This document shows, piece by piece, positions 1 through 9,838 of a DNA stretch of 64,000 bases. The notes beneath the pieces were generated by a model. The model had not been told where the DNA came from, ran no database searches, and was given only the letters and a program-made list of their open reading frames with translations. Numbering within the stretch: the stretch's first letter is position 1; the number at the start of each line of letters is the position of its first letter. The position numbers were made by a program, and so were the translations under genes. Source of the DNA: Volutella citrinella. Its lineage: Eukaryota > Ascomycota > Sordariomycetes > Hypocreales > Nectriaceae. The stretch spans positions 4,588,001-4,652,000 of the forward strand of contig JAWZSP010000004.1 in the NCBI GenBank assembly GCA_034401135.1, written 5' to 3'.

Positions 1-326
1 GTGAGCCGCGAAGCTTCTACTCAGATGCAGGTGCCGACCAAGAAGCCGACAATCGGTATAACGCTAGTGGCTCGCTATTTTGCGGGGTAACAGCCCATCA
101 GCACTCCACCACTCTAGCGCTGCAGGGCTTGTCCGGCGCTGATAACGCCCTCACGTGTGCCCGGTAGACCTGCCGGGGTCGCATCCGAGAATCTCCACCT
201 CATCAGAGAGCGACGATAAGCACTCTCCGTCATCAATCGACGAAGAGCGAGTGCCCAGACGGGTGCAGAAACCGGACTTCACCAGGGAACAGCACCTCGG
301 GGGCGAGTCGGCGGCCAACTAGAGGA
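1..326. other. Upstream flank of first gene
   Basis: No gene assigned. A short Ser/Glu-rich plus-strand frame is open from about 142 to the TAG at 319-321, six bases before the ATG of the next gene. The next gene's own frame is also open upstream of its ATG, so a further 5' exon cannot be excluded from sequence alone. Confidence 0.4.
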
Positions 327-1736
327 ATGACGGCGTACAACGACTCCACCAAGTCCATGGCGGGCATCGCCTGCAAACAAGGGCCGCCCCGGGCCTGCGA
401 CCGTTGCCACAGCCTCAAGGAGCGCTGCCAGTGGCGCCAGGACTGCAGCGCCTGCTCGCGCTGCCTCCGCCTCTGCATCCCGTGCCTCAACCAGCGGCCC
501 CTCAAGAAGAACGGCCGTCCGCGGGGCGGCCTCGCTCGACTGGTACGGCCGGCGCCCCTCCTCAGCCCAACGAACCCCGGCTCGCTCGCCGTCGTCGCCG
601 ATGGGGACTTCCAGGTCGTCCACGGCGTCATCATGAGCACCAAGATGCTCGAGGTGTTCCTCATTGGTCCCAGCTTCTGGGCCAGCCACCGGGACATACT
701 GGCCACGCACATGGTCGCGTCGGCGACGCTCCTCCAGGACGCGTTCCTGGCCGCCCTCAAGGCCTGGGTTGTACATGCGGGCGGCCGGGCCGTCGCCGTC
801 ATACCCCCCGGCCCCGGCCCCGGCGCCGTGTCCGCACCCACTCCGGCGTCAGCGTACGGCCACGCGTCAACCGCCCTCGGCCACCTCCGCAACTTCCGTC
901 TCCAGCATCGCCGCAGCGTCGCCTACTGCATGACCCTGTCGGTGTTCCTCATCACCTTTGCCTACTTCCTGCGCGTCCAAGACCTGCCCCTCATCAGCTG
1001 CCAGGCCCTCAGCCTGATCAAAGCCGAGTACGAGTCGGCCAACGACCTTGACAATGACGACTTCATCTTTCTGGGAGCCCTTATTCTGCATCACATCATC
1101 CCGTCGCTGCTCATTGGATCAGAGCCTATTCTCCGGTTCAGGATCCAGCGGGTCCCAGAAGCTTATGTAGACCGATACATTGGCCTCTGCCTACCCCTCC
1201 TGCCGCATCTTCATGATGTGTGCCAGATCAATCACTCCATGGCCCATGCATCATCCGACGACGAACGCATCGAATTGAACTCGAGGCTGAACACGGTTGA
1301 AGATTCCGTGAGAGAATGGCAGCCAGACCTCCCCACCGGCTTCACAACAAGCTTCACCAGCCCGGAAGTCGCACACATGCTGTGTCAAGTGCAGGTCATG
1401 CGTCTTGGTACTCTTCTCGCCATCCACCGGCTACGGTTCCCATACGGCGTCAACGACGATGCCGCCGAAGCACTGGCCATGAGTATACTTCCACAGCTCA
1501 AAACAACGTTTCAGGCTACTGGCAGGGCCCCGAGGTGCATTTTGCTGCCAGTCCTCTTGTCACTCTTCGAAATGCGGAATAGCGTGGACAGGACTAAATG
1601 GCACTCGCTCGTTCCAGAGCTTGCAGGGTACCCTCTGCCATATATAAACCATATTCAACAAGCCGTCTTATCATTTTGGGTTCGCCGAGACGCCGAGACA
1701 CACCTGCGGTTGCGCGATGTTGGTAGCATCTTGTAG
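327..1736 (+). CDS. Zn(II)2Cys6 transcription factor, 469 aa
   Basis: A single uninterrupted frame of 469 codons. The N-terminus carries a fungal binuclear zinc cluster: C24, C27, C34, C40, C43 and C50 fit C-X2-C-X6-C-X5-C-X2-C-X6-C, followed by a basic linker (KKNGRPRGG). This is the nuclear DNA-binding module of the Gal4-type family. The rest, about residues 90-465, is helical and hydrophobic and matches no specific regulator I recognise. The cluster has extra Cys residues (C46, C53) among the ligands, so ligand assignment is by spacing only. An alternative start is M11; both precede the zinc cluster. A second Zn2Cys6 gene follows on the same strand 1.1 kb downstream, but they do not look like recent duplicates. 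Target genes are unknown. Confidence 0.8.
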   Translation: MTAYNDSTKSMAGIACKQGPPRACDRCHSLKERCQWRQDCSACSRCLRLCIPCLNQRPLKKNGRPRGGLARLVRPAPLLSPTNPGSLAVVADGDFQVVHGVIMSTKMLEVFLIGPSFWASHRDILATHMVASATLLQDAFLAALKAWVVHAGGRAVAVIPPGPGPGAVSAPTPASAYGHASTALGHLRNFRLQHRRSVAYCMTLSVFLITFAYFLRVQDLPLISCQALSLIKAEYESANDLDNDDFIFLGALILHHIIPSLLIGSEPILRFRIQRVPEAYVDRYIGLCLPLLPHLHDVCQINHSMAHASSDDERIELNSRLNTVEDSVREWQPDLPTGFTTSFTSPEVAHMLCQVQVMRLGTLLAIHRLRFPYGVNDDAAEALAMSILPQLKTTFQATGRAPRCILLPVLLSLFEMRNSVDRTKWHSLVPELAGYPLPYINHIQQAVLSFWVRRDAETHLRLRDVGSIL

Positions 1737-2873
1737 TATTTGGCTTCAGCCCTGGATATGCTAAAGGGACCCCTTTACAATAATAAACTGAAAACCGAGC
1801 CGTCTGTAATTCTCTATCTGGCTTCTTCCTGCCTCGCTTCAATCAAACCTAGTATCGGTACTCCAGACAACTACCATGTATGTCCATCGACAGGTTTGCC
1901 CTGTCCGAGCTTTCCCGGTCCAACTTCACACAAAGCCAGTTATTTACAGTGTCGGTCACCGAATTGGTAGATATTATCAAATCAATTCCTTCTGGCTCAC
2001 CATTGAAAGGCCTGGCGTGTGCCATGTTATCCAATTCTTTCACAAAACGACCATTTCGCAAGAGGAACAAATTCGAGTCTCTATGGTCAGGCTGCCAGGG
2101 AGCCAACTGTGAGCAATATTCGGGCATATGAGCACACAGGAACACAAACTACACAATAATCTCCGAAGACCGTACAAGTATTCTTGAGCTCCAGAGCTCG
2201 ATAGCTTTGGAGATCTTGAAACCATGACCCGACCGTAGAGGCGTGCCCAGGGCTTGCCCTCACATGTCAAACAGCCCACTTTCCATTGACTTGTGTGCAC
2301 GCTCGAGAGAAGCAAAATTTACTAAAGTGTACAAGTGTACATAATTCCTGGTCCCTGACGAGGCGTTTTCCAACGCTCAATGGAACCTATCTGACAACAT
2401 GGAAGCTGATTGTCCGGTTTCGCGTTTGCCCGGCTTTGCGGGGTTTGTTCGCTACAGGCGACTAACTTGAGTGAAACAAGCAAGTCTAAGAGTACGTACT
2501 GCAGATATACAGCCGAGACATCCTAATCCCCATTGTCTACCGGCGCAATGGATTCTGGTCCTGCGTCGAATCTCATGCCAGTGCTCTACTTGATGGAAGG
2601 GTGCGGATAAGATGTCGGACCATGTAAGCAACGACCCCGGGCTGCTCCACAGGATCCGCCGCTAGTTTAGTCTGTTACGGTGACACCAACGAGAGCGTTG
2701 GATCTGGCCACATGTGGGTACCAGGGACCGGGATCATGTTCGGAAGGGCTGGGGCCGCTGAGGCTGAGACTTTGATGCCTGCGACCTTGATATCAGTCCG
2801 CAGACACCGCTGCAACACACTTCCTCAACCTCTCCTCCCCGTCAAACCCCTCCACATTTGTGACTGGCACAGC
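1737..2873. other. Intergenic region between two regulators
   Basis: Separates the two Zn2Cys6 genes. The only candidate inside is the minus-strand 98-codon frame listed separately. The 300 bases before 2874 should hold the promoter of the second regulator; no clear TATA box was found. Confidence 0.5.
1849..2145 (-). CDS. Possible small protein or gene fragment, 98 aa
   Basis: Uninterrupted minus-strand frame with balanced, protein-like composition and few low-complexity runs (for example a segment reading GIDLIISTNSVTDTVNNWL). I do not recognise the family. It lies alone between two plus-strand regulators and has no obvious partner exon, so it may be a remnant of an older gene or a chance frame. 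A protein search of the 98 residues would settle it. Confidence 0.25.
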   Translation of the reverse strand: MFLCAHMPEYCSQLAPWQPDHRDSNLFLLRNGRFVKELDNMAHARPFNGEPEGIDLIISTNSVTDTVNNWLCVKLDRESSDRANLSMDIHGSCLEYRY

Positions 2874-4706
2874 ATGAGGAATCCTTCGCGTAGGTCGCGT
2901 GCCGGCGACAAGCCACCCGCCGAGAAGCGGACTCGCGCCAGCGTGTCCAAGGTGCGGACCGGATGCATCACATGGTAAGCCCTCCGTCCACCACTGCCGA
3001 CCCATCGGCATATTCAATACCAGATCCAAATGTACTAATACGTCTTTCCAATAGCAAGTACGTCTCTTTCTTCTCTTCAATCCCTGCCTGCACTTACGCA
3101 TTATGGGCTGACGCGCATCGCTAGGATTCGCCATTTGAAGTGTGACGAGACCAAGCCCGTCTGCCTGAGATGCGAAAAGAGCAACTGGAAATGCGAGGGC
3201 TACCCGACCATCCGCCCAAGGTGGCTAATCCGCTACAAGCATGCCCTCCCGGCCGGGTCCCTTCCACCAGAGCTGGCGTGGGATCCTATCCAGGTGCCGG
3301 CAGCGCCAGACGACGAAGCCTTGTACCACCATGCGCTACAATTCACTCTCTGCCAGCTAGGAGCCTCCAACATCATTCAACCATTTTGGCTGAAGCATGT
3401 CCCTCTCTTGGGGCACCACGTCCCCGCGATCCGGCACTCGCTCATGGCTCTCGGCGCCGCTCACCGCGGATTTCTCTCCCGTCATGACGCTGACCTGCCA
3501 CCTTCTGCAAAGCAGAGGAACGATGACTGCCTTCTACAGCAGTACAACCTTGCCATAAGCCAAATCCAACCCATAATGTGTGACGCAACACCGGCAAATA
3601 TCCATACGACGCTAGTCTGCTGTCTCGTCTTCGTCTGCATCGAATACATCCGGGGCTGCTACCACCTGGCTATCCAGCACCTCCAAGCCGGCTCACGGTT
3701 GCTCGTGTCGATGAAGTCCTCTGATTACAGTCCACTCACCCCATCTGCCGGTGTAGAGGGCGCTTACTACGGCGGACAGACGAAGGAGATGGCCGCCATC
3801 ACTGATCTGTTCTCCCGCCAGGGGTCAAATCTCTCCACGCTCCTTCACGACAATGCAGTCTCTCAACTAGAACTATTCGGACCCTCGGCTCCCAACTCCG
3901 CAGCCGGCTCCTACTATTTCTTTCCAGATCTAGGGGCGGCTGAGGACGAGCTGCGCAAGATTGACATTTCGCTCGAGGCCTTTTACGAATCCATTGCGCT
4001 GAAACGCTCTTCGCCGCTGCTGGGCTACCTGGCCCGAACACTTCGGAAGCCCAGCCAGTGGGTAATCGAGCAAGGCGACAAAGCTGCTTACCGCCTCTTG
4101 TGCCAGAGATTCGAGAGGTGGAGCCTCGGACTGGACATGTATGAGCAGAGTCGCAACACCAACACCCAAGACGGCAAGCTCGACATGCCGTTTCTAAGGA
4201 TGCGCACGTTGCAAAAGATCTGGACAGCGACGCTCAAACATGATGACCGAGACTTTGAGGGGGTATCGGGTGTTCAAACTCAAGATCTAGTCGCCGTCGT
4301 AGACCACGCAGAGCTCTACTTCAGGTCGCTTCCCCAGTCACCGTATCCGACATTTGAACTCGACCCCTTTCTCCTGCCCTCCTTATCCTTCGTAGGCTGG
4401 GTTACCGAAGACTTGCAGCTTCTTCAGAGGGTAGTCGACTTGCTCAAGTTACTGGACAGACGCGAAGGAGGCTGGGACAGTAGGGAACTGGCCGAAGTCT
4501 TTGAGGCCCTCCTGATGACTATGCAACGATATCCCGGCCAGCTCGATCACATGTCTCGCGGGGCCTTGGCAATGTTGAAGCATCTAGGCGAACTAAATCT
4601 GCCATGTATCAGCGGCACAAATGGGGCTGTTGAGTTTGCGAAGAGCTACTTAGCGGAACAACATGTAGATACAGGCAAACACACCCCAGTAGGAGTCTTA
4701 ATATGA
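2874..4706 (+). CDS. Zn(II)2Cys6 transcription factor with 3-nt microexon, 561 aa
   Basis: Exons 2874-2974, 3055-3057 and 3125-4706, 561 aa. The zinc cluster is C31, C34, C41, C48, C51, C58 (C-X2-C-X6-C-X6-C-X2-C-X6-C), and it is only complete if a 3-base exon (CAA) is used. That exon lies between a GTAAGC intron ending ATAG (branch TACTAATA) and a GTACGT intron ending GCTAG. Skipping it would turn C34-K35 into a single Trp and destroy the cluster. Downstream of the basic tail is a long helical region (around residues 90-540) with the FWLKHVPLLGHHVPAIRHSL type of motif common in fungal-specific C-terminal regulatory domains. It is a nuclear DNA-binding regulator with unknown targets. It is followed by an RTA1-like gene on the same strand 0.6 kb away. 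Confidence 0.85.
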
Positions 4707-5318
4707 GGGGACCAAGTGGATGATCCATCTTGCTGATTCGTCCACTGCTTCCACGTTGGTAGATAAAGAATAATCCGCGAACCGCGGGTGGCCACGCGTA
4801 TCTGAACTTCCAGGGTGTCCATCTTGCATCTCACTGCGTCATGGCTCCAAGCCCCAGGCCCCAGCGTGGCATGCATGGCTCACACTGCCTCGCAGGGCGA
4901 CGGGCTGAAATGCACGCACTAGCTCCCACCGATGCCAGGATAGGCGCCGCCGTAACATCTCCACTTTTTCCCTTCCCTGTGCTTCAAGCGTGCGCTTGGG
5001 TCAACACCCCTTGGACTGTGCCAGGCCATGTCAGATGCCAAGCCCAGGCCGCATCCAAACCGCAGCCTTTATTTCCACTCTACGTAGCCTGCAATACGCA
5101 ATTATTCCTAATCTGCTAGCCAGGTGGTTACGGAGTTTGATTACTGATATATGACACCATTTCCCGACCTCCCGCCCGTCTGCGCGGCCCCATACTTATA
5201 TAAACCCCACAGACCTGTTCCCTTCCATCCGTCTGTACCAAGCCCTCATCTTCACAGCAACAAAGCAGCGCCCTTTCCGCAGTATTCATCTCCTCAGTCG
5301 TGTCAAACCAACTTCAAG
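4707..5318. other. Promoter region of RTA1-like gene
   Basis: No gene seen. It contains a TATA box about 120 bases before the next ATG and C/T-rich stretches at about 5150-5310, as is usual in fungal promoters and 5' leaders. Confidence 0.5.
5197..5203 (+). promoter_or_regulatory. TATA box of RTA1-like gene
   Basis: TATATAA 116 bases upstream of the ATG at 5319, in a pyrimidine-rich promoter. Good match to the consensus; the transcription start itself is not visible. Confidence 0.55.
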
Positions 5319-6431
5319 ATGGGGTCAGTCCTTCCAAACGGTCTAGTAGCCTTCGGCCCAGGCTCAAACTGCACCTTGGATCTCTGCAAACTCGAATGGA
5401 GTATCCTTAAATATCAGCCGTCGATCCCCGCAAATGCCTTCTTCTTAGCCGCTTTTGGATTAAGTCTGGCTATTCACATCGTACAGGGCATCTACATGAA
5501 GACATGGGGCTTCCTGGCATTCATGTTCTGCGGCTGCGTGTTGGAGATTCTCGGCTACGCCGGCCGGTTGATCTTGTATGACAACCCTTTCAGCTTCAAC
5601 GGCTTCCTTTTCCAAATCAGTAAGTTTCAATTTTGCTTGATTATCGACAGAGCACTCACAGGCTGAGCAGTTTGCATCACCATCGCCCCCGTCTTCTACT
5701 GCGCTGCCATTTACGTACTCAAGGCCCAGAGGTAAGTCATCACCTTCCATCTTATCCTCCTTGCCTTGTTTTAATCTCTCTTCCGCTATTCCCACGTCCG
5801 GTTCACGGCTATATGAGCAGCAGCAGGAAATAGGACCTAGCTAACTCTCGTCAGCATCACATATCTCGATGCTTCATTCTCACGATTCAACCCGAGCCTT
5901 CTCTACAAGATTTTCATTCCCTGCGACATCGTCTCCCTCATTCTGCAGGCGGTCGGCGGAGCACTTTCATGTGTTGGTAAAACGAAGGATGCTATCCACC
6001 GCGGCGAGCAAATATCACTGGCTGGCCTTATCTTCCAAGTTATCGCGCTGGGCACCTTCTCTCTCATCTTCCTCGAATACCTGGTGTCCTATTATCGACG
6101 GACTCCACGCAGTAAAATTTCGCCCAGAACTGTCCACTTCCTCGGCTTTCTATTCCTCTCCGTCCTCTTTATTCTGATCCGGTGTGTCTACCGAATTATT
6201 GAGCTAAAGGAAGGATACTTTAGCGAGATCTTCCGCAATGAACCGTTGTTTATTGCCCTCGAATCATCGTACTGTGAGACCATTCCTTCTTGCACATTCA
6301 TCTCTGACTTTCTTCGCAGTCTCATGACAGCCGCTACTTTCTGTCTCAACATTGGGCACCCAGGACAATTCTTTCAACAAGGGGATACCAAGAAGAACCA
6401 GATCGAACTACTGTCGACCTCGGATGAATGA
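5319..6431 (+). CDS. RTA1-family lipid-translocating exporter-like membrane protein, 295 aa
   Basis: Exons 5319-5619, 5671-5731, 5855-6268 and 6320-6431, 295 aa. About seven hydrophobic segments and the family marks are present: the LEWSILKYQPSIPANAFFLA start, H-I-V-Q-G in helix 1, EILGYAGR, the D-I-V-S-L-I-L-Q-A-V-G-G segment, and the final N-I-G-H-P-G. RTA1/Rsb1-type proteins act in the plasma or endo-membranes and are linked to sphingoid-base export and resistance to toxic compounds; the substrate here is unknown. Intron 3 (6269-6319) uses GTACTG and is 51 nt, a multiple of three with no stop, so an unspliced message would encode 17 extra residues just before the last helix. The spliced form (ALESSLMTAATFCLNIGHPG) fits the family better. 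Confidence 0.85.
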
Positions 6432-6831
6432 GCTTAGTTCCAAAGCAGCCTTTCATCTTTGTCGCAATTCTGCTGCATTTTTCACTTTCTCCCCCTTTGT
6501 GTCGTGGGTGTTCCAGCCTCATGGTGTCACCATGATGATATCGAGTGATCGGTTGATGTATTAACCTGATACCCCACTTACACGGAGAGTTCAGGTGTAT
6601 TATTGGGGGACTCGTATTCCACCGGAGCACGGGATAAAAATTAGAAACGAACGAGGTTTCCTGGTCGGGGCCACTGCGCCACGTGGTTGGCCGCACCACA
6701 AGTGGTGTTGATGTCGGACTTAAAGACTTGTCTCCGAGCCCCGTATATAAAACGAAATTCTACCCACTCGCTGCAAATTGTGTGTAACTTAGACAGAAAT
6801 TCCAATATTCCTCACTGTACCTGTCACGAAA
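6432..6831. other. Promoter region of NmrA-like gene
   Basis: 400 bases between RTA1-like and NmrA-like genes on the same strand. It holds a TATA box at 6744 and no other recognised element. Confidence 0.5.
6744..6750 (+). promoter_or_regulatory. TATA box of NmrA-like gene
   Basis: TATATAA 82 bases before the ATG at 6832. Position and sequence are typical, so the gene still has a promoter even though its intron donor looks damaged. Confidence 0.55.
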
Positions 6832-7861
6832 ATGGTTCGAGTAGCTATCGCCGGCGGAACGGGCGTCATGGGCAAGACGTTGGTGGATGTCCTTGCGTCG
6901 CAGACGACCCATGAAACAATCGTCTTGAGCCGCAAATTGAGCAATCCGAATTCACCCCACTCCAATTCTCTAACAACCTCCACAGGTTCAAGATCTAGAG
7001 ACGTCTATTCGCCATCTGGTCGTTGACTATGAGGATGTGGCGTCGTTGACACAGCTGCTTGAGGAGCATGCCATCCACACCGTTATCAGCGCTTTCGGAA
7101 TCAACCGTACATCGTTGTCTGTCGCACAAGACAATCTCATCAAGGCTGCCGATGCTTCATCCGCCACGAAGCGATTCATCCCTACCTCGTTTGCCACAGC
7201 ATACCCAGATACGCACGTAAAACCCTCCACAGGCAGCAGTTGCATACTAATTGACCACAGCGGCGTCAAAATACTGCCACAGCTCAAGCCATACTTCGAT
7301 TCAATTGAGCTTTTGAAAACCACTCAGCTTGAATGGGCCGTTGTACACAATGGAACATTCCTTGATTACTACGCTCCGCCCACACTCAAGACGCACTACG
7401 ACCACAGCACCCTGGTCATTGACATGGAAAACGCAGTTGCCGGAATTCCTGGAACAGGCAACGAAGCAATTACCTTTACGTATACATTCGATGTTGCGCG
7501 GTTTGTCGTTGCCGCACTTGACTTGCCTACTTGGCCCCGAGAACTTCGCATCGTCGGCGACACGCTGACCTACAACCAGTTTGTCAAGCTAGCTGAAGAG
7601 GCGAGGGGCGTCAAGTTTGATGTCAAGTATGATTCGCTGGAGGACTTGAGAAAGTTCCAGATCACTGAGCTTCCGGGACACAAGAAGCAGTATACCAAGT
7701 ACAGCAAGGAGGTGCTGCTGCCCTTTCTGTCCATCTTCGAGCGGTGGATGGCGGAAGGGCTTGGTGCGATTCCGAGGGAGGGGTCGCTGAACGAGATGTT
7801 TCCTGAGATCCACCCATTGACAGCTGAGAAGCTGATGGAGGGCTGGAAAGTAGACGCCTGA
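6832..7861 (+). CDS. NmrA/isoflavone-reductase-like NAD(P)-binding protein with defective intron donor
   Basis: The first exon encodes a Rossmann nucleotide-binding start (AGGTGVMG, residues 7-14) and the strand ending VLSRK. The body at 6986-7861 (292 codons) has the family pattern AVVHNGTFLDYY and IVGDTLTYNQF. Members are cytosolic NADP-dependent reductases or redox sensors; the substrate is unknown. The natural junction is K35|V36 with intron 6937-6985: the acceptor CCACAG and branch CTAAC are good, the length (49 nt) restores frame, but the donor reads TTGAGC where GTGAGC would be expected. Read without splicing, translation stops at 7026. A GT at 6922 is in phase and would give 321 aa lacking VLSRK, part of the cofactor-binding second strand. 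The gene is thus a candidate fresh pseudogene, an impaired allele, or carries a sequencing error. Confidence 0.75.
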
Positions 7862-8296
7862 TTATTTCATAATTTTGAACGAAAAATGAGCTGGGGGAGC
7901 CGGGGAGACTCCCCGAGGTGGGGATTTGATCGCCTGATTCAGCATGGAACAGTTCCATTGGCCAAATTATGGCGCATAGCCGGCCAGGGAAGCAGTTCAT
8001 AACGATTGAAAGTCAATTGAATCGGAATCAGAATCAATGAAACCGGGCTACAGTTCAAGCTGCGCCAATAATGACATCTCATTCCCTGAAGTGGGTAGGT
8101 TGGTGATCACGTGGCTTTGCACGTGCGCCTATCGGCGGCCGACCGGGTCACGATGCTCCAGAAATCTGATTGCCAAGTCGTACCACCACCAAAGCCCGCC
8201 CAGCTTTCCGGCGTCAACCCTCTCGCCTCTCAGACCTGCGCAACGGTAATCGATTGAGTCACGCCCGTGATGCTATAGACGCCGCGCCCGGAGACA
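7862..8296. other. Promoter region of COX10
   Basis: No gene seen. No TATA box is evident, as is common for housekeeping genes. Short C-rich stretches lie at about 8200-8290. Confidence 0.45.
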
Positions 8297-9838
8297 ATGC
8301 GACCGCCACGATGTCTCGCCCCCGCCGCGGAGCTGAAGTCGCTGCTCGCCCGCACCACCCCTCATAGCAGCCCGTCGCGACGATGGCTCTCCTCGCCTGC
8401 CATCGTGGGCGGCCCCCGAATTGTCGCCGCCCCGAGCCTGCCGAGGATCACACCCTTTTTTCTTTCGAACCGCATCTTTGACCGATCCAATTGCCTGGAT
8501 TTCGTCATTGCCCGCCGCGCCAATGGCGGCATTTCGTCGACCGCCGCTGCGGCATCATCTTCAGTAACGTCCAACTCCACCACCGCTTCGGCCACTTGCC
8601 AATCTCAAGAGACGCTCGCGCCTCACCGCCGACGACAAGCTCAGCGCAAAATCGCCGCTGCTGCTGCCGCCGCCGATGCCGGTGCCGAGGGCGCCGAAAA
8701 ACCGCTCCCGCCGGATGCCTCGTCCCTACTCACCACCCAGGCCGCCGCGCTCCCCGACAACTCCTTTCGCCGAACCTTTTCTACTTACCTGTCGCTCTCG
8801 AAGCCCCGATTGACTATGCTCGTCGTCCTCTCCGCAATGGCTACATATGCCGTGTATCCGGTGCCCGAGGTGCTGGCCCCGAGCGCGACCGAGACGCCGA
8901 GCCTGAGCCCTCTGACTCTGCTGTTCCTGACGGTCGGCACTTCGCTCTGCTCGGCGAGCGCCAATGCGTTCAACATGCTGTACGAGCGCAAGACGGATGC
9001 CAAAATGACACGAACGCGCAACCGTCCCCTGGTCCGCGGCCTCATCTCCATGCGAAACGGCGTCCTCTTTGCTGTCGTGTCTGGCGCCGTTGGCACTGCT
9101 GCCCTCTACTTTGGCGTCAACCCGACAGTGTCATTCTTGGGCCTTTCCAACATTATCATCTACGCCGGCATGTACACACCCCTCAAGCGCGTCAGCGTCA
9201 TCAACACCTGGGTCGGTGCTGTTGTGGGCGGCATTCCACCACTGATGGGCTGGGCCGCCGCAGCTGGAGAGACAGCCAGCCAAGACGGGTCCTGGCGCGA
9301 GCTGCTTTTTGCCAGTGACGGATCGTCGCTCGGTGGCTGGGTCATGGCCGGCCTACTCTTCGCCTGGGAGTTCCCCCACTTCATGGCCCTCAGCTGGCCC
9401 ATCCGTGAGGAGTACAAGGCCGCCGGCCTGCGGATGCTGGCCTGGACCAACCCAGCTCGCAATGGCCGAGTCGCCCTGCGATACAGCTTGGTCTTCATCC
9501 CTCTCTGCCTTTCCCTTTGTGCTACTGGTGTCACCGATTGGGGCTTCGCCGTCACCAGCTTCCCCATCAATGCGTGGCTGATCAAGGAGGCCGTCAAGTT
9601 CTACAGGTTCGAGGGCCACAAGGGTAGCGCCCGCAGCCTGTTCTGGGCCAGCGTGTGGCATCTTCCCGGCGTCATGATCCTCGCGCTCCTTCACAAGAAG
9701 GGCATGTGGGCTCGTGCCTGGAACAGCGTGTTTGGCGAGGCCGATGGCGAGTGGGAGGAGGAGTTGGAAGAGATGGAGGCCATGGCTGTCCAGAGCACCC
9801 CTGCTCCCGAGCTTCACAGCGCCAAGTCGTTGCGGTGA
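8297..9838 (+). CDS. COX10: Protoheme IX farnesyltransferase (heme O synthase), mitochondrial, 513 aa
   Basis: Intronless, 513 aa. COX10 farnesylates protoheme IX to heme O, the first step toward heme A of cytochrome c oxidase, in the mitochondrial inner membrane. The first ~150 residues are Arg/Ser/Ala-rich with little acid near the start, as expected for a mitochondrial presequence. The UbiA-type core (about 165-455) begins SLSKPRLTMLVVLSAM and carries the prenyl-diphosphate site NMLYERKTDAKMTRTRNRPL (around 224-243) and the second conserved loop YTPLKRVSVINTWVGAVVGG followed by IPPLMGW. Seven to nine hydrophobic segments follow. The length suits fungal orthologues. The start at 8297 is the first Met of the frame; a later Met would shorten the presequence. 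It converges with the MYB-like gene. Confidence 0.95.
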   Translation: MRPPRCLAPAAELKSLLARTTPHSSPSRRWLSSPAIVGGPRIVAAPSLPRITPFFLSNRIFDRSNCLDFVIARRANGGISSTAAAASSSVTSNSTTASATCQSQETLAPHRRRQAQRKIAAAAAAADAGAEGAEKPLPPDASSLLTTQAAALPDNSFRRTFSTYLSLSKPRLTMLVVLSAMATYAVYPVPEVLAPSATETPSLSPLTLLFLTVGTSLCSASANAFNMLYERKTDAKMTRTRNRPLVRGLISMRNGVLFAVVSGAVGTAALYFGVNPTVSFLGLSNIIIYAGMYTPLKRVSVINTWVGAVVGGIPPLMGWAAAAGETASQDGSWRELLFASDGSSLGGWVMAGLLFAWEFPHFMALSWPIREEYKAAGLRMLAWTNPARNGRVALRYSLVFIPLCLSLCATGVTDWGFAVTSFPINAWLIKEAVKFYRFEGHKGSARSLFWASVWHLPGVMILALLHKKGMWARAWNSVFGEADGEWEEELEEMEAMAVQSTPAPELHSAKSLR

